64,000 nt of DNA from Flavobacterium sp. UBA2787 (GCA_002352205.1 DEHZ01000014.1:24702-88701); one strand, 5' to 3'; counted from the stretch's first letter, positions 17,069 through 24,682 are shown. Program-made: numbers and translations. The notes: a model not told the origin generated them from the sequence alone.

Positions 17069-17850
17069 ATTTTTATTTTATTGATAAATTTCTTCATTTC
17101 ACTTTCTGGGTTCTCACTTTTCATAAAATATTCACCCATTAAAAAACCTTTAAAACCATATTCTTTTAGCTCTAGAATTGCTTCTGTGGAATCAATTCCG
17201 CTTTCCGAAATTTTGATAAATCCTGATGGAATGTGTTCCGCTAATTGCTTACTGTATTCTAAATTGACATCAAATGTTTTCAAATTCCGATTGTTCACAC
17301 CAATTAAATCTAAAGTTGGCATAATCGATTTATTCAGTTCTTCTTGGTTGTGAATTTCTAATAAAACTTCTAAGTTGAGTGATTTTGCTAATTCAGAAAA
17401 CTGCTTGATTTCTTCTCGAGTCAAAACCGCTGCAATCAGTAAAATCACATCCGCTCCAAAAGCTTTTGCTTCAATAATTTGGAATTCATCTACCAAAAAA
17501 TCCTTTCGCAAAAGTGGTAAATTGGTGGTGGCTCTCGCTAAAATTAAATCGTCTAATGATCCACCAAAATACTGATTATCAGTCAGAATTGATATTCCTG
17601 AAGATCCTCCATTATCATAGCTTTTTACAATATCTTCCACGGCATCCGATTGGTTGATGACTGATTTGGAAGGCGATCGACGCTTATGTTCAGCAATTAT
17701 TCCACTTGAATTATTCAATAAACGATGAACCAATGAATTCGTTTTTCTTTTAAACAAAACCGATTGTTCCAATTGTTTTATCGGGATGATGGATTTTTTT
17801 AACTCAACTTCTCTTTTTTTGGAAGCGATTATTTGATCTAAAATGTTCAT
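17065..17850 (-). CDS. trpC: Indole-3-glycerol phosphate synthase
   Basis: Ring-closing step from CdRP to indoleglycerol phosphate. The 261-residue TIM barrel contains IIAEHKRRSPSK with the catalytic Lys, PLLRKDFLVDEFQI, LLEIHNQEEL, IGVNNRNLKTF and ISESGI, all family motifs. Its ATG shares one base with the trpD stop (TAATG) and its own end overlaps trpF by 4 nt. Confidence 0.97.
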   Translation of the reverse strand: MNILDQIIASKKREVELKKSIIPIKQLEQSVLFKRKTNSLVHRLLNNSSGIIAEHKRRSPSKSVINQSDAVEDIVKSYDNGGSSGISILTDNQYFGGSLDDLILARATTNLPLLRKDFLVDEFQIIEAKAFGADVILLIAAVLTREEIKQFSELAKSLNLEVLLEIHNQEELNKSIMPTLDLIGVNNRNLKTFDVNLEYSKQLAEHIPSGFIKISESGIDSTEAILELKEYGFKGFLMGEYFMKSENPESEMKKFINKIKI

Positions 17851-18842
17851 TATCGACTGAGATTTTGAAGTGTTTTCAATTTTTCGAGAGCTTTTCCGCT
17901 CATCAAACTTTCTTTAGCGATTTCTAAACTTTCATCAATTGATATTTTTTTCATCATTGAAATTGCTAAGGCCGCATTCGAAAAAACCACGTCATTTTGC
18001 ATTTGCGTTCCGTTACCGGATAGAATTGTCATGAAAATGTTGGCTGCTTCTTCAACGGTTTCGCCACCTTTGATTTGATGCAAAGTGACCGATTTGGTAT
18101 TGAAATCTTCCGGTTTTAGAATTTTTTCCGATGAATTGGAAATTATCTTGACATTTCCGGTCAATGAAACTTCATCAAAACCTTCTAAATCATATAAAAT
18201 AGAAAAATTGGTTGTAGTATTTTGATACAAATAAGCATACATTCGAGCTAATTCCAAACTAAAAACGCCAACCAATTGATTTTTTGGAAAAGACGGATTT
18301 ACCATTGGTCCGAGCATATTAAAAAAAGTTTTTACACCTAATTCTTTTCGAATCGGACCCACATTTTTCATCGCCGGATGAAATAACGGAGCGTGAAGAA
18401 TGGCAATATTGGCTTCTTCCAGACATTTTTCGAGATAATCTTGTTGGTTACTAAATTTTACGCCTAAATTTTCCATCACATTACTGGAACCTGAAATGGA
18501 CGAAACTCCATAATTTCCGTGCTTTGCGACTTTAATTCCCGCTCCGGCAACTACGAAGGAAGCTAAAGTAGAAATGTTGAATGTGTCTTTTCCATCGCCA
18601 CCGGTTCCGCACAAATCGATGGTTTCATAGTCTGAAAAATCGATTGGGACGCAAAGTTCCAACAACGCTTCCCGAAAACCGGTTAGTTCTTCGATCGTAA
18701 TGCTTCGCATCATATAAACCGTCATAAATGCCGCCATTTGACTGGCATTGTATTGTCCGGAAGAAAGATTAATCAACACGTTTTTCGCTTCTTCTTTCGT
18801 CAGCGTTTTGTGATTGATTAATTGATTGAGTATGTTTTTCAT
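17850..18842 (-). CDS. trpD: Anthranilate phosphoribosyltransferase
   Basis: Transfers phosphoribose from PRPP to anthranilate. The 330-residue protein has the PRPP-binding signature DLCGTGGDGKDTFNIST, the KHGNYGVSSISGSSNVME loop and RKELGVKTFFNMLGPM. It is the only trp gene with a sizeable gap upstream: 81 nt from trpG, filled entirely by heptad repeats (18844-18923). It is downstream-coupled to trpC by a one-base overlap. Confidence 0.97.
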   Translation of the reverse strand: MKNILNQLINHKTLTKEEAKNVLINLSSGQYNASQMAAFMTVYMMRSITIEELTGFREALLELCVPIDFSDYETIDLCGTGGDGKDTFNISTLASFVVAGAGIKVAKHGNYGVSSISGSSNVMENLGVKFSNQQDYLEKCLEEANIAILHAPLFHPAMKNVGPIRKELGVKTFFNMLGPMVNPSFPKNQLVGVFSLELARMYAYLYQNTTTNFSILYDLEGFDEVSLTGNVKIISNSSEKILKPEDFNTKSVTLHQIKGGETVEEAANIFMTILSGNGTQMQNDVVFSNAALAISMMKKISIDESLEIAKESLMSGKALEKLKTLQNLSR

Positions 18843-18843
18843 A

Positions 18844-18923
18844 GTTTTTTAGTGATTAGTGAATAGTAATTGGTAATTAGTCAAGCTTCAACAGACAACT
18901 GAGAACCGACAACCGACAACGGT
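18844..18923 (-). repeat. Heptad repeats between trpG and trpD
   Basis: On the coding (minus) strand, two successive heptad tracts begin 3 nt after the trpG stop. The first uses GTT words (GTTGTCG, GTTGTCG, GTTCTCA, GTTGTCT, GTTGAAG), the same family as at 2981. The second uses AC words (ACTAATT, ACCAATT, ACTATTC, ACTAATC). They fill the gap inside the operon up to a few bases before the trpD ATG. Confidence 0.88.
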
Positions 18924-19490
18924 CTAACTCTCCAGCCAATTTTCCAAAATCTTCTTCCCATTCGGCGTTAAAACGCTTTCGGGATGGTATTGAACACCTT
19001 TTACATCTAATGTTTTGTGTCGAATGGACATAATTTCGCCGTTTTCATCCACGGAAGTGATTTCTAAATCTTCCGGAAAATCATCAGGATTGATGACCCA
19101 AGAGTGGTAGCGACCGACTTCAAATTCAGTTGGCAAATTATTGAAAAGAGAATCTTCTTTGGTGATTTTCACTTTGGAAGCTACTCCATGATAGACTTTT
19201 TCTAAGTTGATTAAACTTCCACCGAAAACTTCCCCAATGGCTTGCTGACCCAAACAAACGCCAAGTATACTTTTGGTTGAAGCATATTTTTTGATAACAT
19301 CCAGCAACAAACCGGCTTCTTCGGGAATTCCTGGGCCGGGTGAAAGAAGAATTTTATCGAATTTTTCTAATTCGTTCAACTCAAATTCATCGTTTCTAAA
19401 AACGGTAACTTCGGCATTCAAATCTTCTAAATAGTGAACCAAATTGTAGGTAAAACTATCGTAGTTGTCGATAATGATAATTTTTTTCAT
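18924..19490 (-). CDS. trpG: Anthranilate synthase glutamine amidotransferase subunit
   Basis: Supplies ammonia from glutamine to TrpE. The 188-residue class I amidotransferase has the oxyanion motif LLSPGPGIPEEAG, the nucleophile Cys in LGVCLGQQAIGEVFGG, and the His-Glu pair in VQYHPESVLTP. It starts 5 nt after trpE. The protein could also serve PabB, as in organisms with one shared amidotransferase; its position favours TrpG. Confidence 0.95.
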   Translation of the reverse strand: MKKIIIIDNYDSFTYNLVHYLEDLNAEVTVFRNDEFELNELEKFDKILLSPGPGIPEEAGLLLDVIKKYASTKSILGVCLGQQAIGEVFGGSLINLEKVYHGVASKVKITKEDSLFNNLPTEFEVGRYHSWVINPDDFPEDLEITSVDENGEIMSIRHKTLDVKGVQYHPESVLTPNGKKILENWLES

Positions 19491-19495
19491 CGAAA

Positions 19496-20896
19496 TTATA
19501 TTTTTTCTGCCATTTCTAAGGCTTTGTTTAACGCGTTTAATTTATTGTAGACCTCTTGCATTTCGCTTTCTTCGGAGGAACTTTCTACAATTCCGGCTCC
19601 GGCTTGGTAATGCAAATGATGGTTTTTACTCAAGAATGTGCGAATCAGTATTGCGTGATTGAAGTTACCATTAAAATCTATAAAACCAATGGCTCCACCG
19701 TAAAAACTTCGGTTGGTGTTTTCGATTTTTTCGATTAACTGCATTGCTTTGTGTTTTGGAGCTCCGGTTAAAGTTCCTGCAGGAAAAGTGGAAGCCACTA
19801 AATCCACTGTTTTAGCTTCTGGTTTTAGTTTTCCAACAACTTTTGAAACCAAGTGAATAACGTGCGAAAAGAACTGAATTTCTTTGTATTTCTCAATTTT
19901 CACTTGATTGCAATTTCTGCTTAAATCGTTTCGGGCTAAATCGACAAGCATCACGTGTTCGCTGTTTTCTTTGACATCTTCGGCTAATTTTTTGGCTTGA
20001 ATGGCATCGTTTTCATCATTTCCGGTTCGTTTGAAAGTTCCGGCGATGGGATGAATTTCGGCTTCACCGTTTTTTACAATCAAATGAGCTTCGGGCGAAG
20101 AACCAAATAATTTGAAATCGCCATAATCAAAATAGAACAAATAGGGTGAAGGGTTGATGTTTCGAAGAGCCCGATACACATTAAACTCATCGCCTTTGAA
20201 TTCTTGCGAAAATCGTCGTGATAAAACCAATTGAAAAACATCACCACGATGACAGTGTTTTTTGGCTAAAGTAACTTGTTCTTTAAAATTTTCATCGGTT
20301 AAATTGGAAACCGTTTTTCCCACTTTTGAAAACGAAAAAGAAGCAAAATTTTTCACTTGGAGCAATTGTTCAATTTCATTATTATTAGAATAATCAGAAA
20401 TACTATGGCAGAAAAGAAATGCTTCATTGTTAAAATGATGGATGGCGATGACGTTTTGATAAATGGCGTAATACATTTCAGGAATTACAATGGAATCGTC
20501 CTTTTTTGAAATTTCAATTTTTTCAAAATAACGAATGGCTTCATAGCTTGTAAATCCAAATAGTCCGTTGTAGGCAAACTTTAGATTCGGACCATTTACT
20601 TCAAACTTTTGCATAAAGTTTGAAATTTCATTCGTAATTGAAGTTTCATTTTTTATAGGATGATTTTCAGAACTTCCATCCGGAAAATGTGTTGTAATCA
20701 CATTGTTTTCAACCTTAAAACTCGCAATCGGATTACAACAGATATAGGATAAACTATTATCGCTCGTATGATAATCGGAACTTTCCAATAAAATACTGTT
20801 TGGAAATTTATCCCGAATTTTTAAGTAAACACTCACCGGCGTGATGGTGTCGGCTAAAACCGATTTGTATGTTGTATTTAATTTGTATTGCTTCAT
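19496..20896 (-). CDS. trpE: Anthranilate synthase component I
   Basis: Converts chorismate to anthranilate, the committed step. The 466-residue protein shows the feedback-site motif ILLESSDYH near the N-terminus, which implies inhibition by tryptophan, and the catalytic core DVFQLVLSRRF, IHPIAGTFKRTGN, LVDLARNDL and FPAGTLTGAPKHKAMQLI. It is the first structural gene of the operon. The ATG lies about 20 nt after an attenuator-like terminator and a Trp-rich leader peptide. Confidence 0.97.
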   Translation of the reverse strand: MKQYKLNTTYKSVLADTITPVSVYLKIRDKFPNSILLESSDYHTSDNSLSYICCNPIASFKVENNVITTHFPDGSSENHPIKNETSITNEISNFMQKFEVNGPNLKFAYNGLFGFTSYEAIRYFEKIEISKKDDSIVIPEMYYAIYQNVIAIHHFNNEAFLFCHSISDYSNNNEIEQLLQVKNFASFSFSKVGKTVSNLTDENFKEQVTLAKKHCHRGDVFQLVLSRRFSQEFKGDEFNVYRALRNINPSPYLFYFDYGDFKLFGSSPEAHLIVKNGEAEIHPIAGTFKRTGNDENDAIQAKKLAEDVKENSEHVMLVDLARNDLSRNCNQVKIEKYKEIQFFSHVIHLVSKVVGKLKPEAKTVDLVASTFPAGTLTGAPKHKAMQLIEKIENTNRSFYGGAIGFIDFNGNFNHAILIRTFLSKNHHLHYQAGAGIVESSSEESEMQEVYNKLNALNKALEMAEKI

Positions 20897-20910
20897 ATTT
20901 GATTGAATTA

Positions 20911-20948
20911 AAAAGAAAAAGGGCTTGTCGTGTTTGACAAGCCCTTTT
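20911..20948 (-). terminator. trp attenuator terminator hairpin
   Basis: A perfect 13-bp stem (20936-20948 with 20917-20929) around a six-base loop, followed on the minus strand by TTTTTCTTTTT. It is a strong intrinsic terminator placed 35 nt after the leader-peptide stop and 20 nt before trpE. There is no gene end here to terminate, which is the hallmark of an attenuator. Confidence 0.92.
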
Positions 20949-20983
20949 AAATATTTTGAAAAATATAACTATAGGTAGCTAGC

Positions 20984-21040
20984 TCACGACGACCGACGTA
21001 AGTTGTTCCACCACCAAGCTGTATTTAAAAATGTGTTCAT
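20984..21040 (-). CDS. trpL: trp operon leader peptide
   Basis: An 18-residue open frame, MNTFLNTAWWWNNLRRSS, with three consecutive Trp codons at 21016-21008 and a TGA at 20986-20984. It begins about 17 nt after a complete TTG-N19-TACATTTG promoter and ends 35 nt before a terminator hairpin that precedes trpE. The same frame is open upstream for 43 more codons, but that part lies in and beyond the promoter. The final codons (TCG TCG TGA) contain GTCGTG at 20990-20985, complementary to CACGAC at 20932-20927 in the terminator loop and 3' arm. A ribosome stalled at the Trp codons would leave that pairing possible. Mechanism inferred. Confidence 0.9.
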   Translation of the reverse strand: MNTFLNTAWWWNNLRRSS

Positions 21041-21056
21041 GTTTTCTTTTGAATGA

Positions 21057-21086
21057 CAAATGTAGGGATGAAATTTGAATAAGCAA
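21057..21086 (-). promoter_or_regulatory. trp operon promoter
   Basis: On the minus strand, TTG (21086-21084), exactly 19 nt, then TACATTTG (21064-21057): a full match to the Bacteroidota promoter pattern. The leader ATG is about 17 nt downstream of the -7 element. Confidence 0.88.
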
Positions 21087-21098
21087 ACGATTTGCTTA
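21080..21098. promoter_or_regulatory. Palindrome over the trp -33 element (possible operator)
   Basis: TAAGCAAA-CGA-TTTGCTTA is a perfect 8-bp dyad covering the -33 TTG of the trp promoter. A repressor bound here would block sigma contact. No candidate regulator is adjacent. Confidence 0.6.
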
Positions 21099-21126
21099 AA
21101 ATTATCAATTTTTATGATTTGTTTAA

Positions 21127-21164
21127 ACAAAAAAAATCCTGAAACTTTTTTCGAATCAGGATTT
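21127..21164 (-). terminator. Terminator after the yceI-like gene
   Basis: A stem of about 9 bp (AATCCTGA / TCAGGATT) with a loop of about 13 nt and eight Ts on the minus strand. It ends the MarR-nitroreductase-YceI operon just before the trp promoter. Confidence 0.8.
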
Positions 21165-21186
21165 AGCAATTTTCCCCATTTGTTTT

Positions 21187-21756
21187 TTAGTAAACTAACA
21201 CTACTGTTAATTCGAAATCGTCGTTGATAGCTTTGTCGCCTAAGCTATCAAAAAAGCTACCTGAACCATATTCAATTCCGTATTTAGTTCTGTCCACTTT
21301 AAAAGATGTTCTGGCAGTTCCATCTCCAATGGCTAAATCAAAAGTTACCGGTAATTTTTTTCCTTTGATGGTTAAATCGGCTGTTACAGTATAAACATCA
21401 CTTCCTTTTGAAGCTATTGTTTTGAATTCTAAAGTTGAAGAAGGGTGTCTATCTACACCAAAGAAATCATCAGCTTTCAAGTGTCCTTCTAACTTTTCTT
21501 TTCCTTTTCCTGCTTGCAAATCGGCAACAGTTATAGAAGTCATATCCACTTCAAAAGAACCACCTTTTAATTTTTTTCCTTCAAAAACCAATGTTCCTGA
21601 ACTAAAATTGATAGTTCCGTCATGTTGTCCGGTTACTTTTTTTCCAACCCACGTAATTTTACTTTTATCTACGTTAATTTTTTTGTTTTGAGCAGTAGCG
21701 GTGAATGTTCCTGCAGCTACTATAAATGCTAATGCAATTGTTTTTAAATTTTTCAT
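21187..21756 (-). CDS. YceI-family periplasmic protein
   Basis: The 189-residue protein has a clean signal peptide (MKNLKTIALAFIVAAGTFTATAQ). The YceI lipocalin-like barrel carries the usual landmarks: WVGKKVTGQHDGTINF, GGSFEVDMTSITV, LEGHLKADDFFGVDRHPSSTLEF and VTADLTIKGKKLPVTF. The family binds isoprenoid-type lipids or quinone-like molecules in the periplasm. It is the last gene of an operon with a MarR repressor and a nitroreductase, suggesting a response to quinones or similar electrophiles. Confidence 0.93.
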   Translation of the reverse strand: MKNLKTIALAFIVAAGTFTATAQNKKINVDKSKITWVGKKVTGQHDGTINFSSGTLVFEGKKLKGGSFEVDMTSITVADLQAGKGKEKLEGHLKADDFFGVDRHPSSTLEFKTIASKGSDVYTVTADLTIKGKKLPVTFDLAIGDGTARTSFKVDRTKYGIEYGSGSFFDSLGDKAINDDFELTVVLVY

Positions 21757-21780
21757 TGATTTAATTGTTTAAGGTTGTTT

Positions 21781-22413
21781 TTATAAATTGATAAATAATT
21801 CGTTTTTTGGTTTACGCACTTTTTTATAATGTTGCGTGGCATCTTCTTCATGACGGTAACCGATTGTGGCAAGCAATGAGGCATTTAAACCTAGTGCTTT
21901 TAAGCCTAATAGTTCGTTTACATTTTCCGGTTCAAAACCTTCCATTGGTGTTACGTCAATTTTTAGTTCTGCTGCGGCGTTTAGTAAGTTTCCTAGAGCT
22001 AAATAGGTTTGCTTAGATGTCCAGTTATTTCTATCCTCTTCTGTTAATGCGGTTATTTTCATTTTCATGAAATCGGCATATCCTTTTACGCTTTCAGCAG
22101 AAATCCCTCTTGTTTCTGCCATATTAGCAATGTAATTATCAATTTCGGTTTCTCCAAAGTTAGTAATATTTGCGAAAACTAATAGCTGAGAAGCATCTAC
22201 AATTTGCGATTGTCCCCATGCAAAAGGTTGAATTTTAGCTCTTAACTCAGGATTTTCGATAATAAATACTTTGTAAGGTTGCAATCCATAAGAGGAAGTG
22301 CTCAATTGAATTGCCTCTTTTAATGTTTCCAAATCTTCTGAAGAGATTTTTTTGGTGGCATCAAATTTTTTGGTGGCATAACGCCAGTTTTGATTAGTAA
22401 TGAAGTCGCTCAT
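21781..22413 (-). CDS. NAD(P)H-dependent nitroreductase family protein
   Basis: FMN-dependent oxidoreductase of 210 residues. The FMN-binding start NWRYATKKFDA, the segment LSTSSYGLQPYKVFIIENPE and the C-terminal LNASLLATIGYRHEED fit NfsB/DrgA-like nitroreductases acting on quinones or nitro compounds. It lies between the MarR gene (17 nt upstream) and the YceI gene (25 nt downstream) in one operon. MarR control of such enzymes is a common arrangement for electrophile sensing. Confidence 0.9.
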   Translation of the reverse strand: MSDFITNQNWRYATKKFDATKKISSEDLETLKEAIQLSTSSYGLQPYKVFIIENPELRAKIQPFAWGQSQIVDASQLLVFANITNFGETEIDNYIANMAETRGISAESVKGYADFMKMKITALTEEDRNNWTSKQTYLALGNLLNAAAELKIDVTPMEGFEPENVNELLGLKALGLNASLLATIGYRHEEDATQHYKKVRKPKNELFINL

Positions 22414-22429
22414 TTTTTTTTTTGGTAAA

Positions 22430-22885
22430 TTAAATTGTTCTATATTTTTCTAACAAGTTGTTCAAATTTTCTAATTCTTCTGAAGTTAAATTAGTGGAAA
22501 ATAAAGTTTCATGTGCTTCAATTTTCGGATCTAGTTCGGCTAATAATTTTAGTCCTTTTTCGGTGATGGTGATTTCCATTTTGCGTCTGTTTTCTTCACA
22601 GACTTCACGATTTACTAAACCTTTCAATAGTAATTTATCTACCAATCGGGTAGTGTTACTTGTTTTAGCAATCATTCGTTCTTGAATTACACACATATTT
22701 GCAGGTTTTCCTTTTTGGCCACGTAGGATTCGCAAAACATTAAATTGTTCAACCGATAAATCAAAGGATTTTAAAATATCATTAAAAGCATCTGCAATAA
22801 CATTTTGAGTGAACATGATATTTAGTACAGTTCGCTTTTCGATGCTAATGGGTGAATTGGATTTTATGATTTCTTCTATCTTCAT
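22430..22885 (-). CDS. MarR-family transcriptional regulator
   Basis: The 151-residue winged-helix repressor has the MarR core QFNVLRILRGQKGKPANMCVIQERM, a recognition helix and wing at SNTTRLVDKLLLKGLVNREVCEENRRKMEITITEKG, and flanking dimerisation helices. There is one Cys near the wing and one in the helix before it, which could sense electrophiles; this is only a suggestion. It heads the operon with nitroreductase and YceI. The 14-nt palindrome at 22885-22898 abuts its start codon, and two more copies lie upstream, so autoregulation is very likely. Confidence 0.93.
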   Translation of the reverse strand: MKIEEIIKSNSPISIEKRTVLNIMFTQNVIADAFNDILKSFDLSVEQFNVLRILRGQKGKPANMCVIQERMIAKTSNTTRLVDKLLLKGLVNREVCEENRRKMEITITEKGLKLLAELDPKIEAHETLFSTNLTSEELENLNNLLEKYRTI

Positions 22886-22943
22886 TTGTAATTACAAAAT
22901 TTGTATGTACAAATGTAATTCTATTTTTTTATTGTATATACAA
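22885..22943. promoter_or_regulatory. Three MarR operator-like palindromes and promoter
   Basis: Three dyads share TTGTA-N2-TACAA: TTTGTAATTACAAA at 22885-22898, TTTGTATGTACAAA at 22900-22913 and TTGTATATACAA at 22932-22943. On the minus strand the middle one overlaps a TACATTTG -7 element (22917-22910). The sites lie between the MarR operon and the divergent thioredoxin gene and could control both. Confidence 0.8.
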
Positions 22944-23018
22944 ATGTCTATTAAATTTTTGTTAAAGATTTTTAAGAGGAAAGTGGAAGGTTTAATTTTA
23001 TGAGATAATTGTGTGGCG

Positions 23019-23543
23019 ATGACAAACTATAAAAAACTTTTATTGTTGATTGTATTTCAATTCTTTTTGTTAGGGAATGGATATTCACAGAATAAACCAT
23101 TAAAAGTCTATGAGAAAGATGGAATTACATTAAAATCATATAATTTCGATGGATTACAACCGTATTTGAATCAAAAGAATGATACCATTTATGTCGTCAA
23201 CTTTTGGGCAACGTGGTGCGTTCCTTGTGTAAAAGAATTGCCTCATTTTGAAAAACTAAATCAAAAATACAAATCAGGAAAATTCAAAATGATTCTAGTG
23301 AGTTTAGATTTTCCTAAGATGATAGAAAGTCGAGTTATTCCATTCATTAAAAATAAAAATTTGGAAGCAGAAGTTGTTGTTCTAAATGATCCCGACGCCA
23401 ATAGTTGGATTGAAAAAGTTGCAAAAGAGTGGTCGGGAGCCATTCCGGCAACCATTATTTATAAAAATGATAAGCGAAAGTTCTATGAACAATCGTTTAC
23501 AGAAGACGAATTAGAAACAGAAATAAAATCATTCATTAACTAA
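23019..23543 (+). CDS. TlpA-like exported thioredoxin
   Basis: The 174-residue protein has a signal peptide (LLLLIVFQFFLLGNGYSQ) and a thioredoxin fold with the redox motif CVPC (Cys67, Cys70) in VVNFWATWCVPCVKELPHFEKL, and a cis-Pro in SGAIPATII. It is expected to act as a periplasmic thiol-disulfide reductant. The ATG at 23019 is preferred to the in-frame GTG at 23013. It is divergent from the MarR operon across shared operators and is 10 nt ahead of a second redoxin gene. Confidence 0.9.
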   Translation: MTNYKKLLLLIVFQFFLLGNGYSQNKPLKVYEKDGITLKSYNFDGLQPYLNQKNDTIYVVNFWATWCVPCVKELPHFEKLNQKYKSGKFKMILVSLDFPKMIESRVIPFIKNKNLEAEVVVLNDPDANSWIEKVAKEWSGAIPATIIYKNDKRKFYEQSFTEDELETEIKSFIN

Positions 23544-23553
23544 ATTAAAAACT

Positions 23554-24162
23554 ATGAAAAAATTCAAAATTGCCTTTTTAGTGCTTGTAGCCGGATTGAT
23601 TACGGCTTTTACATCAACGAATCCAGCCGGTTACGAAATTGGTTCAATTGCTACTGATTTTTCACTAAAAAATGTAGACAATAAAAATGTGTCATTAAAA
23701 GATTATAAAGATGCAAAAGGTTTTATTGTAATTTTTACGTGTAATCACTGTCCGTATGCAGTGGCGTATGAAGATCGAATTATCGATTTAGATAAAAAAT
23801 ATAAAAAGTTAGGTTATCCTGTAATTGCCATTAATCCAAACAATCCTGAAAAGCAAAAGGACGATAGTTTTGATAAAATGCAAGTGCGTGCCAAAGAAAA
23901 AGGATTCACTTTTCCGTATTTGTTTGATGATGGGCAGAAAATTTATCCACAATATGGAGCAACTAAAACGCCTCATGTTTACATTTTGCAAAAAACAGAC
24001 AAAGGAAATGTTGTGCAATACATTGGTGCAATAGATGATAATCATTCAGACGAAACAGCTGTGAAACAAAAATATGTTGAAAACGCTGTTGATGCGTTAT
24101 TGAAAAAACAAGAAGTAAAAGTAAAGACAACTAAAGCAATCGGTTGTTCCAATAAAGCTTAG
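23554..24162 (+). CDS. Exported AhpC/TSA-like redoxin
   Basis: The 202-residue protein has a signal peptide (FKIAFLVLVAGLITAFTSTNPAG). The peroxiredoxin-like thioredoxin fold has the segment IVIFTCNHCPYAVAYEDRI, where CNHC replaces the usual thioredoxin CxxC context, and then GATKTPHVYIL with the cis-Pro. This subgroup is annotated as redoxin-domain or thioredoxin-family protein. The substrate is unknown. It is co-directional with the TlpA-like gene and followed by a rhodanese and a small membrane protein, forming a thiol/sulfur redox cluster. Confidence 0.85.
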   Translation: MKKFKIAFLVLVAGLITAFTSTNPAGYEIGSIATDFSLKNVDNKNVSLKDYKDAKGFIVIFTCNHCPYAVAYEDRIIDLDKKYKKLGYPVIAINPNNPEKQKDDSFDKMQVRAKEKGFTFPYLFDDGQKIYPQYGATKTPHVYILQKTDKGNVVQYIGAIDDNHSDETAVKQKYVENAVDALLKKQEVKVKTTKAIGCSNKA

Positions 24163-24165
24163 TAA

Positions 24166-24290
24166 AGTTGCTGAGTAGCTGAGATTCTGAGCGACTGAGT
24201 TTTTTCTCAGCATTTAATTTTCTCAGCCTCTCAGCCTCTCAGCTACTCAGTATCTAAGCAACTCAAACACTCAGCCTCTCAACAACTCAG
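24166..24290 (+). repeat. Octamer-period repeats with internal inversion
   Basis: Starting 3 nt after a stop codon, the first half repeats xCTGAGxx in 8-nt steps (24170-24200). After TTTTTT the second half repeats CTCAGxxx in 8-nt steps (CTCAGCCT twice, CTCAGCTA, CTCAGTAT, CTCAGCCT, CTCAACAA; about 24222-24290). CTGAGTAGCTGAG (24171-24183) is the exact reverse complement of 24238-24250, and CTGAG-TTTTTT-CTCAG (24195-24210) is a local hairpin. The tract ends just before the rhodanese ATG. Confidence 0.9.
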
Positions 24291-24296
24291 AAAAAA

Positions 24297-24611
24297 ATGA
24301 ATTTACAACAAGAAAAATGGTGGGTAGATGCCCAAAGCGATGAAAACGCGGTTATTTTAGATGTGCGAACAGCGGAAGAATTTGAGCGTGGCATTATTCC
24401 AAATGCAATCAACATTGATATCTATAAAGGACAAGGGTTTATTTATATGGTAGAAGAATTAGATAAATCTAAAAATTACTATGTCTATTGCCATGCCGGA
24501 AGTCGCAGTGCAAAAGCGTGTGAAGTAATGCAACAATTGGGATTTGAAAAAACGTTTAATCTTTCAGGCGGCATTTCAGAATGGAATGGACCAATTATTG
24601 AACCAAACTAA
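24297..24611 (+). CDS. Single-domain rhodanese
   Basis: The 104-residue rhodanese domain has ILDVRTAEEFERGIIPNAINID and the active-site loop YCHAGSRSAKA with the catalytic Cys near residue 63. It has no signal peptide, so it is cytoplasmic. It would transfer sulfane sulfur to an unidentified acceptor. It is followed 72 nt later by a DUF2892-type membrane protein, a pairing known from YgaP-like proteins where both are one polypeptide. The ATG follows the octamer repeat directly. Confidence 0.92.
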   Translation: MNLQQEKWWVDAQSDENAVILDVRTAEEFERGIIPNAINIDIYKGQGFIYMVEELDKSKNYYVYCHAGSRSAKACEVMQQLGFEKTFNLSGGISEWNGPIIEPN

Positions 24612-24682
24612 ATTTGCATTTATTGCAGTTTTATAGCTTTTTTTTCCTATTTTTATATTCCAAAACCAAAAAATTAGAGATT

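Noticed and set aside
20984-21169. 61-residue reading of the trp leader frame
   Set aside because: Its first 43 codons cross the trp promoter and the preceding terminator. Only the last 18 codons fit between promoter and attenuator.
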